Assembly: GCF_001613085.1 (NCBI RefSeq)
Contig: NZ_BDBR01000043.1
Span: 1-64,000, forward strand
Length of the DNA stretch: 64,000 nt
From: Nocardia salmonicida NBRC 13393
GTDB lineage: Bacteria; Actinomycetota; Actinomycetes; Mycobacteriales; Mycobacteriaceae
Direction: 5' to 3'
The position numbers and the translations under genes are program-made. Shown piece by piece: positions 34,661-42,859 of this stretch; position 1 is the first letter of the stretch, and each line of letters starts with the position of its first letter. The notes under the pieces were generated by a model. It had not been told where the DNA came from. It ran no database searches and worked only from the letters and a program-made list of their open reading frames with translations.

Positions 34661-35358
34661 CGACTACTCGCCCGATGTTGCACTACAGCAACATCAGCGC
34701 CCCCACCGCAGCGATGGTCCGACACGGCCCCGACACCGTTGTCGGGCTCGCGTTCAACCCCACCTGCCTCGCCCTGGTCTACCTCACCGTGCATCCCCGC
34801 GTCCGCACCGTGACCAGGGGTTCGCGCTCGGTCGGGGTGGAAGTCGGATGCGACATCGTCATCCACCACGGACTCCACCAGCAAGCACGCCGACTTCTCT
34901 CTGCCCGCATCGATCAATGCTGGCGCCACGCCCGCGCGCTGGCAGCGCACAATCCGGTGCCGGATCTGCGCTGCTATTACGGATCGCAAGTGCTCTCCGA
35001 TCTGGCCGGGCTCTGGAAGTTCCGGACGGGGTTCGAATCGGAAATCATGACGATGATCGATCTCGCCTACGACATCCCCGAGGCCGGCGCAGAGCTGTTG
35101 AACGCGGTGATCGCACACGGGTTCGCACCCGGCACCCCACCCGAACAGCTGGCCGAACGCACGGTCCTCGTCGAAGCGTTCGCCGCCGCCGCCCAGGGTG
35201 CACGCCACCTGAAACTCCTCGATTCGACCGACCTCGACATCGTGGCCCTGCTCGACCAGATCGAACCGCCCGCACGGTCTTCGACAGCCCTCATCTCTCA
35301 TCAGGCTCCGCCGCTTCATCAGGCTCGGCCGCGCCGTGTCGAGCTGACCGCACGCTGA
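34657..35358 (+). CDS. Hypothetical protein, 233 aa
   Basis: Unrecognised. It starts at the ATGA overlap with the previous gene. The first 60 residues are beta-rich (TAAMVRHGPDTVVGLAFN, LALVYLTVH), followed by helices with LHQQARRLLSARIDQCW, then an Ala-rich region and a Pro/Arg tail. No signal peptide or membrane helix is present, so it is probably a cytoplasmic helper of the secreted proteins encoded around it. 62 bases separate it from the EspC-like gene. Confidence 0.68.
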   Translation: MTTTRPMLHYSNISAPTAAMVRHGPDTVVGLAFNPTCLALVYLTVHPRVRTVTRGSRSVGVEVGCDIVIHHGLHQQARRLLSARIDQCWRHARALAAHNPVPDLRCYYGSQVLSDLAGLWKFRTGFESEIMTMIDLAYDIPEAGAELLNAVIAHGFAPGTPPEQLAERTVLVEAFAAAAQGARHLKLLDSTDLDIVALLDQIEPPARSSTALISHQAPPLHQARPRRVELTAR

Positions 35359-35420
35359 CCTTCACACACCGTCACCCGTCCTACCTACCTACACCCGTAC
35401 CACTGCCAGGGGGCCACCAC

Positions 35421-35726
35421 ATGACACTGGACTTCGATCCCGCCACCGCACACCAATTCGCCACCACCGGCACATACATCGCCGCCGAGGTATCCCACGC
35501 CACGAACACCACCACCGCAGCGGTCGACGCGGTGCCCGGGTTGGGGCTGATCGGCGAAGACTTTCGGGCTTTGCTGATCACCGCGATGACCAACCACGCC
35601 AACCATCTCGGCGGCTGCGCGCACACGGTGACCGATCAAGCCGACCACGTCGCGACCTACCGCGCCCAGATCAGCGGGCTCGATCAGCGCATCGGCGACG
35701 GCCTCGACAACATCGGGCAGTTGTGA
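35421..35726 (+). CDS. EspC/ESX-associated secreted-protein-like, 101 aa
   Basis: About 100 residues of paired helices without a signal peptide, in the style of the T7SS EspC family: FDPATAHQFATTGTYIAAE, VDAVPGLGLIGEDFRALLI, NHLGGCAHTVTDQADHVATYRAQ. Such proteins are usually exported by ESX systems or bind ESX substrates. ATG 35421 follows AGGGGG. The following gene begins at the overlapping TGATG, matching the EspC-like/PPE-EspB pairing seen in ESX loci. No ESX core genes (EccB-E, MycP) are in the window. The match is by fold pattern and context, so confidence is moderate. Confidence 0.65.
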   Translation: MTLDFDPATAHQFATTGTYIAAEVSHATNTTTAAVDAVPGLGLIGEDFRALLITAMTNHANHLGGCAHTVTDQADHVATYRAQISGLDQRIGDGLDNIGQL

Positions 35727-37018
35727 TGGCCGGGCGTGTGAAAACCTCGACCAGCAGCCAGGTGGCGCCAGATCCCGATGCGATCATCGCCTACCTGTCG
35801 GCACCGATCCGCGAGCTGCGCACCAGCGTGGACGGCACCGGCGACCCAGCCGAGGCACTGGGCCTGCTCAACAACGCGATCAGCCAACTCGACTCGACCG
35901 AGGCGCCCTACCGCCTGCAGGCAACCGATCTCGAATCGAGCTGGAGCTCCACAGCTGCTAACTCCGCGATCCCCGCGATCCGCGCCTCCCGCACCAGCCT
36001 GGTCGAGGGCAGCGACCAAACTGGAGAGTTCGCCACGCTGATCGACGCCGCAGTCGGCACCAACACCACCGCCGCCGCGGCGATCGATGCCGAACTCGAC
36101 GACTTCGAAACCCGAGCCCGCCGGATTCTGAAAGCTTCACCGAACGAGCAAGGCGTCACCACCGTCATCGAGCTGGCCCGACAGATGTACAGCAACTCCC
36201 TCTCCGCAGTCGACAACGCGCAAGCCGACTACGACACCTACACCAGCAAGCTGCGCGAAACCGACTACACGACACCGAAATCCAGCCTCGGAACCGGCGG
36301 CGGCCCTTCCACCGGCGACCCATCCCTGACCAGCGACGACGACACCGACACAGGCATCGACGACACCGGCAGTAGCTCGACATCGACCGATCCGGTCATC
36401 GCGATGCAGCAAACCCTCGCCACCGCCGGCATCGACGCCGCGACCACCCTCGGCACCCAATTGATCACCTCCGGGGCCGAAGTGCTGACCACCCTGATCA
36501 CCGAAGCCGCCGGGGTCGCGACCCACGCCATCGACGTCCTCGGCGACGAAGCCGGTGAAACGATCACCGCCGCACTCACCGGCAATACCGGTGACAGCAC
36601 AGGCACCGCGCCCACGGCGAACGGAACCGGGACCGGTTCGAACGTGCCCAGTAACGGCGGCACCGGTAGCGGGGCACCGCTGTTCAACTTCGGTGGTTCC
36701 GACAAACCTGCCACTGGCGCGAACGGTGCCAGTACCGGTACAGGATCGAATACCGGTGCCGCGCCGATCACGCCGAAACCAGACGCGCCCACCAGTGACG
36801 GCGACCAGAAACCCCAGCCCTCCCCCGCGCCTGGCCCCGCTGTGTCGCCTGGCCAGAATTCGAGCACCGGCGCTGTGGTGCCGCCTGCTGCGGGTCAAGC
36901 CGCCGGGACTGACGGCGAGCACAAACCGCGTGCACAAGCCGGCACGACCTCACCATCAGCAATCGCCGGTGACGTTGTCGCGGTGGTGGTTCCCGTCATC
37001 GGAGCTGTGGGGACATGA
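35726..37018 (+). CDS. PPE/EspB-like secreted protein with Gly/Ser/Thr-rich tail, 430 aa
   Basis: Residues 1-190 are predominantly helical (IIAYLSAPIRELRTSVDG, LESSWSSTAANSAIPAI, ELARQMYSNSLSAVDNAQ). Residues about 215-265 form a second hydrophobic helical stretch, and the rest is a Gly/Ser/Thr/Pro-rich low-complexity tail ending in a short hydrophobic segment (VVAVVVPVIGAVG). There is no Sec signal. The layout resembles ESX substrates such as EspB, and the gene is coupled to the EspC-like gene (TGATG) and to the membrane-protein gene that follows (ATGA). Start is ATG 35726, or GTG 35723. An ESX-export role is inference. Confidence 0.7.
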   Translation: MAGRVKTSTSSQVAPDPDAIIAYLSAPIRELRTSVDGTGDPAEALGLLNNAISQLDSTEAPYRLQATDLESSWSSTAANSAIPAIRASRTSLVEGSDQTGEFATLIDAAVGTNTTAAAAIDAELDDFETRARRILKASPNEQGVTTVIELARQMYSNSLSAVDNAQADYDTYTSKLRETDYTTPKSSLGTGGGPSTGDPSLTSDDDTDTGIDDTGSSSTSTDPVIAMQQTLATAGIDAATTLGTQLITSGAEVLTTLITEAAGVATHAIDVLGDEAGETITAALTGNTGDSTGTAPTANGTGTGSNVPSNGGTGSGAPLFNFGGSDKPATGANGASTGTGSNTGAAPITPKPDAPTSDGDQKPQPSPAPGPAVSPGQNSSTGAVVPPAAGQAAGTDGEHKPRAQAGTTSPSAIAGDVVAVVVPVIGAVGT

Positions 37019-37812
37019 CCGACAACCCACTCGATCTGCGCCGACCCGACCCTCCGACCGGACCTGACGATCTCAGTAGCGACGCCGACCACGGGTTCGA
37101 CGAGGACGACGACTACGACGACTACGACCGCTCCAGCGACTGGTCGGCCTGGATGGACCCCACCGACGCCGACCCCGACGAACCGAAGGCGCCGCCCGGG
37201 TTTCGGCAGGTCGGACGTAACTACGCACCCGCACGCCCCGACCAGCCCGGCACCGGACGAGTCATCGCCACCCTCGGCGCGGTCTTCGCGGTCGTGATCA
37301 TCGTTGTGTTGGTCGTGCTCGAGTCGCTGCCCGACACCGACGAACAATCCAACACAGCTGCGAGCACGCCTTTGCCCGCACCGTTGACCGGGATGGTCCA
37401 CGCGGTCCCGACAACGACCACCGCGCCACACGCGATCGCCGACTGCCCCCACAAACGCAGCACCGCTCTGTCTTCGGGCGCCGACCCCGGCGACACCACC
37501 AGCGCGGTCAGCGTGATCTTCGCCTTCCAATACGCCTACTACGTCCAACGATCCGCCACTAAAGCACGCGAATACGTCACCGCCGACGCGAAAGTCCCAT
37601 CCACGCAGCACATTCAGGGCGGCATAGATTCCGTGCCCGTCGGAACCCGCTACTGCGCCACCGTCGTGCCGACCGCACCGGGCCGGTGGCAGGTCCAGAT
37701 CCGTGAGCAATGGCCGAACAAAACCCCAGAGCTGTTGGCGGCCTTGATCATCACCACCGCGACCGAGCCCGACGGCACAGCCACGATCACCGCGATCAGC
37801 GCGGCACCATGA
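37015..37812 (+). CDS. Single-pass membrane-anchored protein, 265 aa
   Basis: An acidic cytoplasmic N-terminus (DEDDDYDDYDRSSDW) is followed by one membrane helix at about residues 82-103 (VIATLGAVFAVVIIVVLVVL) and an extracytoplasmic domain of about 160 residues with two Cys (ADCPHKR and TRYCATVV) that could form a disulfide. The outside domain (AVSVIFAFQYAYYVQRSATKAREY) resembles a small NTF2-like accessory domain, but I do not assign a family. It is coupled by ATGA to the PPE/EspB-like gene, so it may anchor or receive that protein at the envelope. Confidence 0.75.
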   Translation: MTDNPLDLRRPDPPTGPDDLSSDADHGFDEDDDYDDYDRSSDWSAWMDPTDADPDEPKAPPGFRQVGRNYAPARPDQPGTGRVIATLGAVFAVVIIVVLVVLESLPDTDEQSNTAASTPLPAPLTGMVHAVPTTTTAPHAIADCPHKRSTALSSGADPGDTTSAVSVIFAFQYAYYVQRSATKAREYVTADAKVPSTQHIQGGIDSVPVGTRYCATVVPTAPGRWQVQIREQWPNKTPELLAALIITTATEPDGTATITAISAAP

Positions 37813-37896
37813 CCCGCCCAACAACCACCACCCCACACCTCCGACACCAACAGACACCGAGATGAACGAGCACCGAACGCGGCAGGAGCCCCCACC

Positions 37897-38772
37897 GTGA
37901 CCACCCGTCCACCAAACCTGATCGACCCCGACCAGCCGACCCCCGCACGCCTGCACAGCGCGTTCCTCGGCGGGAAGGACCACTACGACCCTGACAAGGT
38001 GCTAGCCGACGCCTTGGCGAGCAGCACGATCCGGCCCGCGGTCGCCGAATCCCGTCGATTCACCCGACGCGCGGTCGAGTACCTGTCCGACCATCACGAG
38101 GTGTCTCAGTTCGTCGAACTCGGGTGCGGCATTCCCCACTTCCCGAATATCCACGACATCGCCGAACGAGCGAACAGCAGCGCAAAGACGTTGTATGTCG
38201 ACTCCGACACCGTCGTGGCCGCGCATGGGCGTGCGCTGCTGCACGAACCACCTACCCGGTTCTTCACCGATACCGACATCACCGACGCTGACACGATCGT
38301 GGGCGATGTCGCCGCCGTGATGGACATGACGGCACCGTTGGCGGTGTGCGTGTCGGGCACCGCAGAATGGATTAGTGACGCCCCTGCCGTGCTCGCGGCG
38401 TTGACCGCCCGGTTCCCGGTCGGGACATGGCTCGTGTTCACCCACGTCACCGACGAGTTCTACCCCCAGCACGTCCAGGCCGCCGCCGAAACCCTGCGCC
38501 GCGCGGGCATCCCGTACCACCCACGCGGACGAGACGAGATCACGGCCATGCTCGCCGAGTACCAACTCCTCGCGCCCGGTCTGATCGCCCCGCACCGGTG
38601 GGTACCAGCCCTCAGCCGCGACGACGACAACCGGAATGGGAACGAGGACGGCGAGGGCGACGACCGCGACAGAGTACGGAGGCTGTCGCCCGCCGCACCA
38701 CGCCATCGCGGGGCGTGGGACCTGAGCGCCTACGCTGCCATCGGCCAGCTCCACCTGAGGGGTCCTCGGTGA
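37897..38772 (+). CDS. SAM-dependent methyltransferase, Methyltransf_19 (DUF574) family, 291 aa
   Basis: The family signature is clear: PTPARLHSAFLGGKDHYDPDK near the N-terminus, SRRFTRRAVEYL, FVELGCGIPHFPNIHDIAE (SAM-binding glycine motif, about 70), TLYVDSDTVVAAHGRALL and the acidic loop after it. The family is abundant in actinomycetes and its substrates are unknown. The C-terminus is extended by an Asn/Asp/Glu/Arg-rich segment. GTG 37897 follows GGAG. It is 84 bases downstream of the membrane-anchored protein and closes the block; the next sequence is an nrdF remnant. Confidence 0.9.
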   Translation: MTTRPPNLIDPDQPTPARLHSAFLGGKDHYDPDKVLADALASSTIRPAVAESRRFTRRAVEYLSDHHEVSQFVELGCGIPHFPNIHDIAERANSSAKTLYVDSDTVVAAHGRALLHEPPTRFFTDTDITDADTIVGDVAAVMDMTAPLAVCVSGTAEWISDAPAVLAALTARFPVGTWLVFTHVTDEFYPQHVQAAAETLRRAGIPYHPRGRDEITAMLAEYQLLAPGLIAPHRWVPALSRDDDNRNGNEDGEGDDRDRVRRLSPAAPRHRGAWDLSAYAAIGQLHLRGPR

Positions 38773-38934
38773 CCGGCGGCTTGTGCAACCGGGGACGGAC
38801 CTTCTGCCGGTGTGATGGATAGCATCGGCATGGTTCAGCGGAGCACACCCATCGTGAGTTCATCGGAAGGACAGTCCTCTTGGACGACTACCTCGTTCCC
38901 CACTCTGAATAGCCACGACTGGGGACGATCACCA

Positions 38935-39371
38935 AACACCGCCGACATGATCCGCCTCATCGTCCGCGACGAAGCAGTCCACGGCTACTACTTCGGATAC
39001 AAGTTCCAGCTCGGCGTCGGCCAGCTCGGCGTCGGCCAGCTCGGCGTCGGCCAGCTCGACGACGAGCAAGCCGATGCGCAAGAACTGGTGTACGAGCTCT
39101 ACGAGAACGAAGTCGAGTACGCGCGCGACCTCTACGGCCCGATCGGGTCACCAGCGATGTCGAGAAGTTCCTGCGGTACAACGCGAACAAGGCCCTGATG
39201 AACCTCGGCTACGAACGCCTGTTCCCACGCGACGACCGCGAGGTCAACCCCGCGATCCTGTCCGCCCTCTGGCCCAACGCCGACGAGAACCACGACTTCT
39301 TCTCTGGGTCCGGGTCGAGCTACGACATCAGGAAGGGTGTCGAGGCGGAGGATGACGACTGGGAATTTTGA
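38935..39371 (+). pseudogene. nrdF: nrdF remnant (ribonucleotide reductase small subunit, C-terminal part)
   Basis: The sequence encodes the C-terminal 130 or so residues of class Ib Nrd[21 protein letters not shown] (metal-ligand Glu and His), [21 protein letters not shown], then in another frame DVEKFLRYNANKALMNLGY, FPRDDREVNPAIL and the typical end EDDDWEF. Three lesions are visible. The 5' two-thirds are missing. A 15-base unit is repeated three times within the helix after YKFQ. One C is deleted near 39145 in what should read GGGCTCACC. It is a broken duplicate; the functional copy must lie elsewhere in the genome. Confidence 0.9.
39007..39058 (+). repeat. 15-bp tandem repeat in the nrdF remnant
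   Basis: CAGCTCGGCGTCGGC occurs three times perfectly (39007-39051), followed by a partial fourth copy. It encodes QLGVG repeats that are absent from NrdF, so it expanded after inactivation or caused it. Confidence 0.9.
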
Positions 39372-39547
39372 CCGTCACCGATCTACCGGTTCCCGGTGAG
39401 CTTGTAGCCCAGGCTATTCGGTGACGCCCTGCGGATCTTTCCTTCGCGAAGGGAGGCCGAGCGTGTCGGCCTGGCGAAGGGCGCCAACGATGGCCGATGT
39501 CGCTCAAGTGGGTTATGCGCGTCGGAAAAATCGTCAAGAATGGCCGT

Positions 39548-40387
39548 ATGTCGAACCCGACGACTCCGCCCCCCTCTTCGTCGACACCTCCGCCTTCGTC
39601 GACACCTCCACCCGCAGCGTCGTCGCCAACACCCTCGCCGGCCACGCCACCAACCCCGTGGTGGAAGAACAGTGTTGTTCTCGGGGTAGCGGGACTGGTC
39701 GGGGCCGTTGCTGCCGTACTCGCGCTCTTTCGCGACACAGTCGACTTCAAGATCGGATCTGCGACAAATTCGCCAACCACGTCGATCGCATCCACCGCGA
39801 ATCCGGCACCTGGTATTGGCGTTGGCAACAACAACTATGGATGGGGGCCGATGCGGGAGATGTACACCAAAAATGAACCCTCCCCTACCGCAGTCTTCAA
39901 TAGCCTTGCTGACAATAAGCAGATGGGCGACGAACGAAATTATGTGCACTGCCGTGTGGCGGATAGCAAGAACATGTACGCGGATGAGGTCGCGATCAGT
40001 GGCGATGTTGAAATTTCAGTTATGGTATTGATTGACAATTCCAGTTCGCTCCCTGACCAGGCCATAAGGGGTGCTCGGATGGACTTGCTGGTCGAATCCA
40101 AGCCAGTCTTCAATCCCGTATTGAATGTCACACTCTCCGCAGACAATGCCATCACAGTATGGAATGGATGCAAAATCCTTTCGACAAAACCTACCACCCT
40201 TTCGTATGTTCCGGGAAGCGCGCATCTCGCTGTTTATGAGCATCCGCTAATAAAAGTAGAAGACCGGGTAGTGCGCGGAGATAAACTACTGCCGGGCGTG
40301 CGGGGGAATGCCGACGGAGTAATCGGAGGCAACAGCCAGACCTACGGGTGGATTGAATTTCGCGTGGCGGCATTTGGGAGGGGCTAG
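39548..40387 (+). CDS. Pro-rich membrane-anchored protein, 279 aa
   Basis: ATG 39548 opens a Pro/Ser/Thr-rich cytoplasmic head (repeated TPPPSS units, residues 5-40), one membrane helix at about 42-62 (SVVLGVAGLVGAVAAVLALF) and an extracytoplasmic domain of about 200 residues, probably beta-rich. Base composition of the second half is clearly less GC-rich than its surroundings. No family recognised and no ribosome-binding site is convincing. The 176 bases before it contain a small CTTCGCGAAG palindrome near 39450 but no gene. It probably arrived separately from the neighbouring nrdF remnant. Confidence 0.65.
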   Translation: MSNPTTPPPSSSTPPPSSTPPPAASSPTPSPATPPTPWWKNSVVLGVAGLVGAVAAVLALFRDTVDFKIGSATNSPTTSIASTANPAPGIGVGNNNYGWGPMREMYTKNEPSPTAVFNSLADNKQMGDERNYVHCRVADSKNMYADEVAISGDVEISVMVLIDNSSSLPDQAIRGARMDLLVESKPVFNPVLNVTLSADNAITVWNGCKILSTKPTTLSYVPGSAHLAVYEHPLIKVEDRVVRGDKLLPGVRGNADGVIGGNSQTYGWIEFRVAAFGRG

Positions 40388-40467
40388 CGGGTCCTTCTCG
40401 GGGGTCGTCGGCGCGGGTTACGTCATCGAGAAGGCTGTCGAGACCGCGGGGGCGCGGAATCTAGGCT

Positions 40468-41514
40468 TCAGTCCCAGGAATTTCGCTCATTGAGAGCGAG
40501 GGCCAGGCTGGTTGCGACCATCACCGCGAGAACTGCGTTCTCTGGCGTGTAGTGCTCGGGATGCGCACGGTGGACGCTGACGTGACGGGACAGCGGCGCC
40601 GGGCGTGGCTTACCGCTCTTTGGGCTCCACTCAGTCAGCAGGTTCACCACCGGCGCAACCCCCAACGTGTACCGCAGCGTGTTCGTTGCGAAGGCCTCGG
40701 CCAGATTCTTGACGACGCACTGATTCTTGGCCTTTCCGTGCGATTCGTTGATGTGTTCAGTGATCAATGTGTCGCAGATATTGACGGCGAGCGCTTGCGC
40801 CGACTCGAGGTGTCCCTGCTCGAGGGTTTCGATGGCCCGTTCGAGCAGCACCTTCTGGGCGGCTACCTTGGGATGCACTCGACGATCGAGGGCTTCACGG
40901 CAATCGTCCACGATGTCCGCGGTGCGGGCGACCAGTATTTCGACGCGGCCGACGCGATCATCCGCCTCAGCCAGATCAGCAACTATCTCTGCTCGAGGGA
41001 TGTACGCGATCGGGATTCCATCGTCCTCGACGATCTCGCGGGCAAGCTCGAAATCTAGTGCGTCGTCCTCGGGCCAGTTGCTCGGATACCGCTTGGCCAG
41101 GCTGCGTAGGAGATCGCTGACGGCCGGCGTGACGATGGACTCGGGCAACCCGATGCTTGGAAAGTAATCCACAAACAGGCGTGAGGTGTTCATGACCGGG
41201 GCAAGGTCCATACGCAGCTTCGACAAGGTCGATGTGTAGGTGTCGAAGTCAGCGGTGCGCAGGTGGTTCAGCTCAAAAAACTGCCGACCGAGGTCAATAG
41301 TGGGGAGCACGCTGGTGTACGTGCTCATCGCGGTAGTCATCGGAGGAAGGCGCAACTGGTCGAATAGTGGTGGTGGCGTGAACATCCGCATACGCTCGTC
41401 GTGCGCCTTGAGAATAGCCGCGAGCGAACCGTTCTGCTGCACCGTGCGCCAAGCCGCGGCGGCTATCGTGCGGAACGCGCGGTCTTGGGCCTTGGACATG
41501 GATGGACAGTACAT
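40468..41514 (-). CDS. Hypothetical protein with C-terminal HEPN-like motif, 348 aa
   Basis: Helical soluble protein. The last 60 residues read PLSRHVSVHRAHPEHY, then NAVLAVMVATSLALALNE. RHVSVH fits the R-x4-H of HEPN ribonucleases, and its position before a final hydrophobic helix also fits uncharacterised HEPN-like domains with the pattern RH---H. The first 200 residues contain LRMDLAPVMNTSRLFVDYF and VTPAVSDLLRSLAKRYPSN and are unassigned. It is isolated, in a lower-GC stretch, with no obvious partner or antitoxin. An abortive-infection role is a hypothesis only. A second Met at codon 6 is an alternative start. Confidence 0.65.
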   Translation of the reverse strand: MYCPSMSKAQDRAFRTIAAAAWRTVQQNGSLAAILKAHDERMRMFTPPPLFDQLRLPPMTTAMSTYTSVLPTIDLGRQFFELNHLRTADFDTYTSTLSKLRMDLAPVMNTSRLFVDYFPSIGLPESIVTPAVSDLLRSLAKRYPSNWPEDDALDFELAREIVEDDGIPIAYIPRAEIVADLAEADDRVGRVEILVARTADIVDDCREALDRRVHPKVAAQKVLLERAIETLEQGHLESAQALAVNICDTLITEHINESHGKAKNQCVVKNLAEAFATNTLRYTLGVAPVVNLLTEWSPKSGKPRPAPLSRHVSVHRAHPEHYTPENAVLAVMVATSLALALNERNSWD

Positions 41515-41810
41515 GATCGTCTATCCCATACCTCATCTGATTTTCAGGCGGCATGACCATGGTTGGTTGCCGTCACCGTGACAAAGCACTCTAAATTCCG
41601 CGAAGAGCTTGAGTGCGAGTGCGAGAATCGGCGCCGTGGCGACCGTGACAGCCAAGTCGTGGTCACAAGCGTGTTCAAGATCGTCCCCCACGACTCCAAT
41701 GCTTGGCGCCCCGGCTCGACCCGCTCCTTGCCTGGATTCAACCGCATCCCGGATCACATCCAATACAACAACGCAATCGTTCCGAGGTCAACCCCTTCAC
41801 ATCGAGCCTT

Positions 41811-42098
41811 GTGAACACAGATTCATCGTTCGAATTAACGACTAACGACATATATCGCCTTCACGCCGTGATCCGAGTATTGAAATGCAACCTTGGTTCC
41901 ATCAGCACTGACAACTGGGTCGAAACAATCGCCGCATTACTTTTGGCAGCAGTGAATGACTTGGGTCGGCCCGCCCGGTTCCGCACCGCAGACAGCCCTC
42001 GCGCCGTCTTGGGAGACATGGCCCAAGCGCCCAAACATGTACAGGCCCCTGGAATTCAGCTCGCCACCGAGGTGGCGATGCGGATACTTGACCGATGA
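41811..42098 (+). CDS. Hypothetical protein, 95 aa
   Basis: A GTG start gives a compact helical protein (IYRLHAVIRVLKCNLGSI, VETIAALLLAAVNDLG). The stop overlaps the following start (ATGA), which is the main evidence that it is translated. No family recognised. The upstream 41515-41810 region holds no gene I can support. Confidence 0.55.
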   Translation: MNTDSSFELTTNDIYRLHAVIRVLKCNLGSISTDNWVETIAALLLAAVNDLGRPARFRTADSPRAVLGDMAQAPKHVQAPGIQLATEVAMRILDR

Positions 42099-42331
42099 GC
42101 TTTGACCTCCTGCTGTTGGCGGTGCCCCTCTCCATCGCCTTCTGGAGCGCGTACCGGTATCCACGAGTTGTTCGACGCAGCGAGGTGGGCAGGGCGAGCC
42201 GCGACGAAAGCCGAGGTAAGGTGAATCCGCGTGCGGGCCTTCCGGTCCCGCACGAGATCAGAACTGGTCACCCCGAGAACTACTACCGTCCTCGCCCTCC
42301 GACGATCTATGACCGTCGTTATCCATGGTGA
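42095..42331 (+). CDS. Small membrane-anchored protein, 78 aa
   Basis: ATG overlaps the previous stop codon (ATGA). Residues 3-20 (FDLLLLAVPLSIAFWSAY) are a probable membrane helix, and the remainder is a basic, Pro/Tyr-rich cytoplasmic tail. It forms a two-gene unit with the preceding 95-residue protein. No function can be assigned. Confidence 0.58.
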   Translation: MSFDLLLLAVPLSIAFWSAYRYPRVVRRSEVGRASRDESRGKVNPRAGLPVPHEIRTGHPENYYRPRPPTIYDRRYPW

Positions 42332-42407
42332 CCGAGGGGAGCGCTGGCCGAGGTTCCTCCGCTTAACAGCGTTGTCACTATCGCCAAGTTGGGCGTTGTG
42401 AGAAAGG

Positions 42408-42707
42408 GACAGCACAGCACGGATCTGGGATGCGCGCACCCATCATCAGGTCGGGCGACCCCTCACCGGCCACACTGACTGGGTGGTTTCGGTGGCGTTC
42501 AGCCCCGACGGGGGCCAGCTCGCCACTGGCAGCAAAGACAGCACGGTGCGGATTTGGGATCTCAGTACCCATTGGCAGGTCGGAGGGCCCTACCGCGAAC
42601 ACACAGGCAGCGTGAATTCGGTGGCGTTCAGCCCTGATGGCAGCCAGCTGGCGACCGGCAGCAATGACCGCACTGCGCGGATTTGGAGGGTGGCCGGGCC
42701 CGCGTAG
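42408..42707 (+). pseudogene. WD40-repeat protein remnant
   Basis: About two and a half WD40 repeats in one frame: STARIWDARTHHQVGRPL, then GHTDWVVSVAFSPDGGQLA, STVRIWDLSTHWQVGGPY, and a final VNSVAFSPDGSQLATGSND with RIW before the stop. A beta-propeller needs about seven repeats and the actinobacterial proteins usually carry an N-terminal kinase or NTPase domain. Neither is present upstream, so this is a 5'-truncated 3' end. The intact ancestor was probably a large NACHT- or kinase-WD40 protein. Confidence 0.85.
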
Positions 42708-42859
42708 CGCCTGGGCCGACTGCCCGCAGTTCACGTCTGTGCCCGGCGACGTCGGTGCTGCGGTGACGTAATCAGTGACGGCCGGTTTGTGCCGCGCCGC
42801 CGACACGCAGCCTCGCACTGTGCTTGGTCTGCGCCCCGGGCAAGCGTGGCCGTGGCTTC

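Noticed and set aside
39007..39058. CRISPR-like repeat
   Set aside because: Units are directly adjacent without spacers and lie inside an nrdF remnant.
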